Below are positions 11,664 to 12,680 of a stretch of DNA of 12,680 bases, piece after piece; the first letter of the stretch is position 1, and each line of letters begins with the position of its first letter. Origin of the DNA: a bacterium (lineage in GTDB: Bacteria > Patescibacteriota > Minisyncoccia > UBA6257 > Brennerbacteraceae). The position numbers were made by a program, and so were the translations under genes. Location of the stretch: the NCBI GenBank assembly GCA_027310425.1, contig DAIDAW010000017.1, positions 1-12,680 on the forward strand. The letters run 5' to 3'. The notes beneath the pieces were generated by a model. That model was not told the origin of the DNA. It saw nothing but the letters and a program-made list of their open reading frames with translations, and made no database searches.

Positions 11664-12272
11664 ATGCAGAAGAAAATGAATGTTTCGGAATCATATAAAC
11701 AGCGCATTGCCGTACTCGAGGCAGAGGTGAAAAAATACAAGCGTTTGATGCGCGAAGACGAGTTGACGAAAATTCTGAATCGCAGAGGATTTTTGCACGA
11801 AACGGAAAAATTATTTCGCGAAATCCAGGGCGCGCGCGCAACGCGCGAGCGCAGAAAGCACGGCATCGTGCTTGAAGATTTGTGCGTTCTCCTCTTCGAT
11901 ATCGACCATTTCAAAAAGCTCAATGATATCTATGGTCACGAGATGGGCGACGCGGCGCTCAAATTCTTCGCGTTTTTGGTACGGCATCGGTTGCGCGCGA
12001 GCGACGTATTCGCGCGGTGGGGCGGCGAAGAGTTTGTTGTCGCTCTGCCGTTTACGCGCAGACATGATGCAGCCGCGCTTGCCGAGGAAATTCGGACGTT
12101 TATCGAAGAACGCGGACTTAAATATCGGAACCGGATCATTCATATAACGGTGAGTATCGGCGTCGCGGCATACCGAAACGATGCGGCGCTTCATGATTTG
12201 ATTCGTAGGGCGGATGCGGCCATGTATCAGGCAAAGCAGCATGGCAGGAATCAGGTGCGCGTGGCAGAATAA
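11664..12272 (+). CDS. Diguanylate cyclase (GGDEF domain), no sensor domain
   Basis: A 202-residue protein made almost entirely of a GGDEF domain, which makes cyclic di-GMP from two GTP. After a short coiled-coil (residues about 8-30), DELTKILNRRGF (32-43) opens the domain. FDIDHFKKLND (78-88) carries the metal-binding Asp, and GHEMGDAALK follows. WGGEEF (119-124) is the intact active-site loop, and VSIGVA (163-168) and ADAAMYQAK close the fold. RASD (111-114) lies five residues before GGEEF, the position of the RxxD inhibitory I-site, so product inhibition is likely. A ~15-residue basic insertion (about 55-68) lies after the first helix. It lacks a PAS, receiver or membrane segment. Start: ATG 11664 follows a TATAAT box; earlier in-frame ATGs (11610, 11658) lie upstream of or abut it. 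recG begins 5 bases after the stop. Confidence 0.92.
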   Translation: MQKKMNVSESYKQRIAVLEAEVKKYKRLMREDELTKILNRRGFLHETEKLFREIQGARATRERRKHGIVLEDLCVLLFDIDHFKKLNDIYGHEMGDAALKFFAFLVRHRLRASDVFARWGGEEFVVALPFTRRHDAAALAEEIRTFIEERGLKYRNRIIHITVSIGVAAYRNDAALHDLIRRADAAMYQAKQHGRNQVRVAE

Positions 12273-12277
12273 AGAAT

Positions 12278-12680
12278 ATGAATGCGTGGATGGCGCGGTC
12301 CGTGAGTTCGCTCAAGGGCGTGGGCGCGTATTACATCAGGCGACTTGCCAAGCTGGGTATTACAACGGTCGGCGATTTACTGCGGCATTTTCCCGTACGC
12401 TACGACGATTTTTCGAATTTCGTCACTATTGCCGACATCAAGGCACCGGGCACGTATTCGGTGCTGTGCCGCGTGGAAAAAATCAAAACGCGCAAATCGT
12501 TTCGCAGGCGCCTGTTTGTGATCGACGCGCTCATGCAGGATGATACCGGTTCGATCGGCGTTGTGTGGTTCGGCCAATCATATCTCGTGCGGAGCGTTCC
12601 CCAGGGAAGTATTGTCGCGCTTTCGGGAAAAGTGGTGCTGCGCGAAAACAAACTTTCATTCCAGGGCCCGGTATATGAAG
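12278..12680 (+). CDS. recG: ATP-dependent DNA helicase RecG, N-terminal part (cut by window edge)
   Basis: The first 134 residues of a protein that stays open to the window end. It begins MNAWMARSVSSLKGVG, then LAKLGITTVGDLLRHFPVRYDD (about 24-45), the helical lead-in and HFPxRYxD signature of RecG. The OB-fold wedge domain follows (about 60-134: GTYSVLCRVEKIK, DDTGSIGVVWFGQSYL, GSIVALSGKVVL). The wedge splits stalled replication forks; the helicase motor (motifs I-VI) would follow outside the window. RecG acts in fork reversal and recombination. It starts 5 bases after the diguanylate cyclase stop without a clear ribosome binding site, so the two genes are probably co-transcribed, an odd functional pairing that may reflect only compactness. 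The identification is firm from the HFPxRYxD motif and the OB-fold. Confidence 0.92.
   Translation, partial: MNAWMARSVSSLKGVGAYYIRRLAKLGITTVGDLLRHFPVRYDDFSNFVTIADIKAPGTYSVLCRVEKIKTRKSFRRRLFVIDALMQDDTGSIGVVWFGQSYLVRSVPQGSIVALSGKVVLRENKLSFQGPVYE

Overview
The window looks like a piece of a Candidate Phyla Radiation (Patescibacteria, Parcubacteria-like) chromosome, probably from a metagenome. This is inference from gene content. It holds small membrane proteins and a cupredoxin with a YHNH loop of the kind I associate with these bacteria, an ECF sigma factor followed by a two-helix membrane partner, two DUF5666-like proteins, and compact gene spacing with few Shine-Dalgarno sequences. All recognisable protein genes lie on the + strand. 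No transposase, integrase, CRISPR array, tRNA or rRNA is visible.

Left part (1-3932): a two-helix membrane protein (DUF5676-like), a membrane-anchored extracytoplasmic protein of unknown role ending at a strong bidirectional terminator (1455-1486), then an extended -10 promoter, a possible 35-residue leader peptide coupled to an MFS transporter, a PD-(D/E)XK nuclease-like protein overlapping the MFS gene, and a membrane-anchored cupredoxin with its own promoter.

Middle (3938-9742): a probable single transcription unit made of an ECF sigma factor, a membrane-anchored putative anti-sigma factor, a DUF5666-like anchored protein, a HlyD/MacA-type adaptor with a large helical insertion, a MacB-type ATPase, a MacB-type permease, and a second DUF5666-like anchored protein. 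The layout suggests an envelope-responsive regulator controlling a MacAB/YknXYZ-like export machine.

Right part (9777-12680): a membrane flavoprotein fusing an RnfD/NqrB-like membrane domain to an FNR-type FAD/NAD(P)H reductase; then a 335-base interval with no convincing protein gene but a complete ncRNA architecture on the minus strand (extended -10 promoter, several long helices, a closing 5'/3' stem, an intrinsic terminator); then, divergently, a diguanylate cyclase with its own -10 box, and the start of recG, cut by the window edge.

The most unusual item is the unassigned structured RNA at about 11331-11614. A second theme is that several -10 boxes sit only 6-12 bases before a start codon, suggesting leaderless mRNAs.
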